Source of the DNA: an uncultured Oscillospiraceae bacterium
Lineage (GTDB): Bacteria > Bacillota > Clostridia > Oscillospirales > Oscillospiraceae
Direction: 5' to 3'
Length of the DNA: 23,054 nucleotides
Assembly (NCBI GenBank): GCA_910587285.1
Contig: CAJULM010000044.1
Span: forward strand, 1-23,054
The position numbers and the translations under genes were made by a program. The notes below the pieces were generated by a model. That model had not been told where the DNA came from. It did no database searches and saw nothing but the letters and a program-made list of their open reading frames with translations. Every line of letters starts with the position of its first letter. The stretch's first letter is position 1. Below, piece by piece: positions 22,137 through 23,054 of the stretch.

Positions 22137-22178
22137 TCCCAGCAACGCCGCGAGCTCAGAATAGCAGGGAGGTATATT

Positions 22179-22868
22179 GTGAGTTTACTTGATCTTTTCC
22201 ATAAGAAGGCGAAGGCGCAGCCGCCTCAAGAGAGCAGCGAGGCAAACGAGGAGCTTGATATTTACTCCGGTATGCGGGTGGAGGTAACGACGGATACAGG
22301 CCAGATACTTTTTGTGGCAAAGCTGCTTGGCCTGCATGGAGACAAAGCGGAGCTGCACCAGTATTCTGAATCCGAGATTGCCGAAGACGCTGAATCCATC
22401 CACGCCAGGATTCGAGGCTACAGCGACCATGAGAGAAAAGCGGTCTATATGGAGGGCGTCATTACCCCCGGCCCCAAGCATATCTGGCAGGTGGAGGAAT
22501 TGACCGTCGCCCGCGTGGGCAACGACCGCGCCTTCTTCCGGTTGGAAACAAACCTTGAGGCCACCGCCACAATGTTCAGCGGCTTGGCGATGGGCGAAAA
22601 GCCCTGCAAGCTGCTGAACATCAGCGTGGGCGGGGCCAGCGTCGGCTCGGAGTACAGATACCACGAGGGAGATAAATTCCTGCTGAAAGTCCGGCTGTTA
22701 AAGGAGAGGCCCGAGTCGGCCATCTTCAGCCAAGTCGTTCGCGTCATAGAGAAAGACGATGGCAGATTTGAATACGGGTGCCGATTCATAGAACTGACCG
22801 AGGCCGACCAGGAGCAGATAACGCAGAACATTTTTGCGGTCCAGCGCCAAAAAAGAGCCCGTTCCTAA
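22179..22868 (+). CDS. PilZ-domain c-di-GMP receptor, YcgR-like
   Basis: A 229-residue cytoplasmic protein. Residues about 28-110 resemble the YcgR N-terminal (YcgR_2) domain, starting at GMRVEVTTDTGQILFVAKLL. The PilZ domain (about 115-225) carries both c-di-GMP-binding motifs: RxxxR as Arg117 and Arg121 in DRAFFRLE, and NxSxxG as Asn147-Gly152 in NISVGG. YcgR-type proteins slow or steer flagella, or control secretion, when they bind c-di-GMP. The start is GTG at 22179, with AGGGAGG six bases upstream. It follows the diguanylate cyclase gene directly, so writer and reader of the signal are probably made together. No flagellar genes are in view, so the downstream target is open. Confidence 0.92.
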   Translation: MSLLDLFHKKAKAQPPQESSEANEELDIYSGMRVEVTTDTGQILFVAKLLGLHGDKAELHQYSESEIAEDAESIHARIRGYSDHERKAVYMEGVITPGPKHIWQVEELTVARVGNDRAFFRLETNLEATATMFSGLAMGEKPCKLLNISVGGASVGSEYRYHEGDKFLLKVRLLKERPESAIFSQVVRVIEKDDGRFEYGCRFIELTEADQEQITQNIFAVQRQKRARS

Positions 22869-22888
22869 CCCCCGCAAAGCATAAAAAA

Positions 22889-22905
22889 GCCGCCCCCAGG
22901 GCGGC
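22889..22905 (-). terminator. Minus-strand terminator-like hairpin
   Basis: GCCGCCC (22889-22895) pairs with GGGCGGC (22899-22905). On the minus strand the stem is followed by TTTTTTAT, so it is better placed to stop transcription coming from the right edge than to end the PilZ transcript. Confidence 0.5.
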
Positions 22906-22906
22906 C

Positions 22907-22941
22907 CCAGCCGCGAGCCCGGCGAAGCGGGCCGCGGCTGG
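22907..22941 (+). terminator. GC-rich hairpin after the PilZ gene
   Basis: CCAGCCGCG (22907-22915) pairs with CGCGGCTGG (22933-22941), and GCCCG (22917-22921) with CGGGC (22928-22932), with one bulged A at 22916. No T-run follows. It may be part of the composite 3' end of the GGDEF-PilZ transcript. Confidence 0.5.
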
Positions 22942-22949
22942 AAGCAAAA

Positions 22950-23006
22950 AATTCCCGCCAGCGTGCAGCTTTCGGCAAAGCCGGAAGCGGAGCGCTGACG
23001 GGAATT
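22950..23006. repeat. Long imperfect inverted repeat, probable bidirectional terminator
   Basis: AATTCCCG (22950-22957) pairs with CGGGAATT (22999-23006), CAGCG (22959-22963) with CGCTG (22993-22997), and inside them GCTTTCGGC (22968-22976) with GCCGGAAGC (22980-22988) with one G-U pair. The plus-strand tail is CTTTTC and the minus-strand tail is TTTTGC, so it can serve either direction. It also has the look of a small interspersed element; I see no second copy in this window. Confidence 0.6.
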
Positions 23007-23023
23007 CTTTTCACTGTCCTTCG

Positions 23024-23029
23024 TTGACA
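23024..23029 (+). promoter_or_regulatory. Possible -35 element cut by the window edge
   Basis: TTGACA at 23024-23029 follows the hairpins. A -10 element would fall at about 23047-23052, where CCCAGTCCGTA is read and no TATAAT-like sequence is visible before the edge, so the call is weak. Confidence 0.2.
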
Positions 23030-23054
23030 AAAAAGATACAGCCCCCAGTCCGTA

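Noticed and set aside
1..23054. CRISPR arrays, tRNA or rRNA genes, transposases or phage genes
   Set aside because: No regularly spaced direct repeats, no tRNA-like or rRNA sequence and no transposase, integrase or phage structural protein was seen anywhere in the window.

Overview
The window looks like chromosome of a GC-rich Firmicute of the class Clostridia, most like gut Oscillospiraceae (Flavonifractor or Lawsonibacter type). This is inferred from two T-box leaders, strong AGGAGG ribosome-binding sites, Gram-positive lipoprotein signals of the LCAC/LAGC type, consensus TTGACA-17-TATAAT promoters and GC-rich codon choice. No database search was possible.

Layout, left to right. (1) 1-3317: the terminator of an off-window gene, a consensus promoter, a T-box leader with a probable UGG (Trp) specifier, and a three-gene ABC importer (lipoprotein, permease, ATPase) that fits the TrpXYZ tryptophan transporter, ending in a strong terminator. 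(2) 3438-6070: a second promoter and T-box leader, with a UGC (Cys) specifier, ahead of cysE and cysS, so cysteine synthesis and tRNA charging answer to uncharged tRNA-Cys. (3) 6096-7103, minus strand: a secreted C39-like cysteine peptidase with two tandem YFP-type repeats. (4) 7448-19956: a LysR regulator followed by a ten-gene same-strand cluster: type-B carboxylesterase, a four-gene Liv-type ABC importer (with permease and first ATPase fused), a surface esterase of the PHB-depolymerase/LpqC type, a ketopantoate-reductase-like enzyme, a 3-hydroxyacyl-CoA-dehydrogenase-like enzyme, a beta-keto acid cleavage enzyme (BKACE) and an alpha/beta hydrolase. (5) 20004-23054: a short remnant resembling the C-terminus of HU behind a perfect promoter, a TetR regulator, a REC-GGDEF diguanylate cyclase, a YcgR-like PilZ protein, and a cluster of hairpins at the right edge.

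The most interesting unit is region 4. Its genes suggest a complete route: esters are opened outside and inside the cell, a small acid is imported, its beta-hydroxyl is oxidised to a beta-keto acid, BKACE transfers the acyl part to CoA with release of acetoacetate, and the last hydrolase may release the acid from CoA. This is the logic of the carnitine-dehydrogenase/BKACE/thioesterase pathway, but the importer type and the two esterases point to a different, so far unidentified, substrate. Dyad sequences sharing an ATG-ATAT core lie in the LysR promoter and upstream of the operon and are candidate operators.
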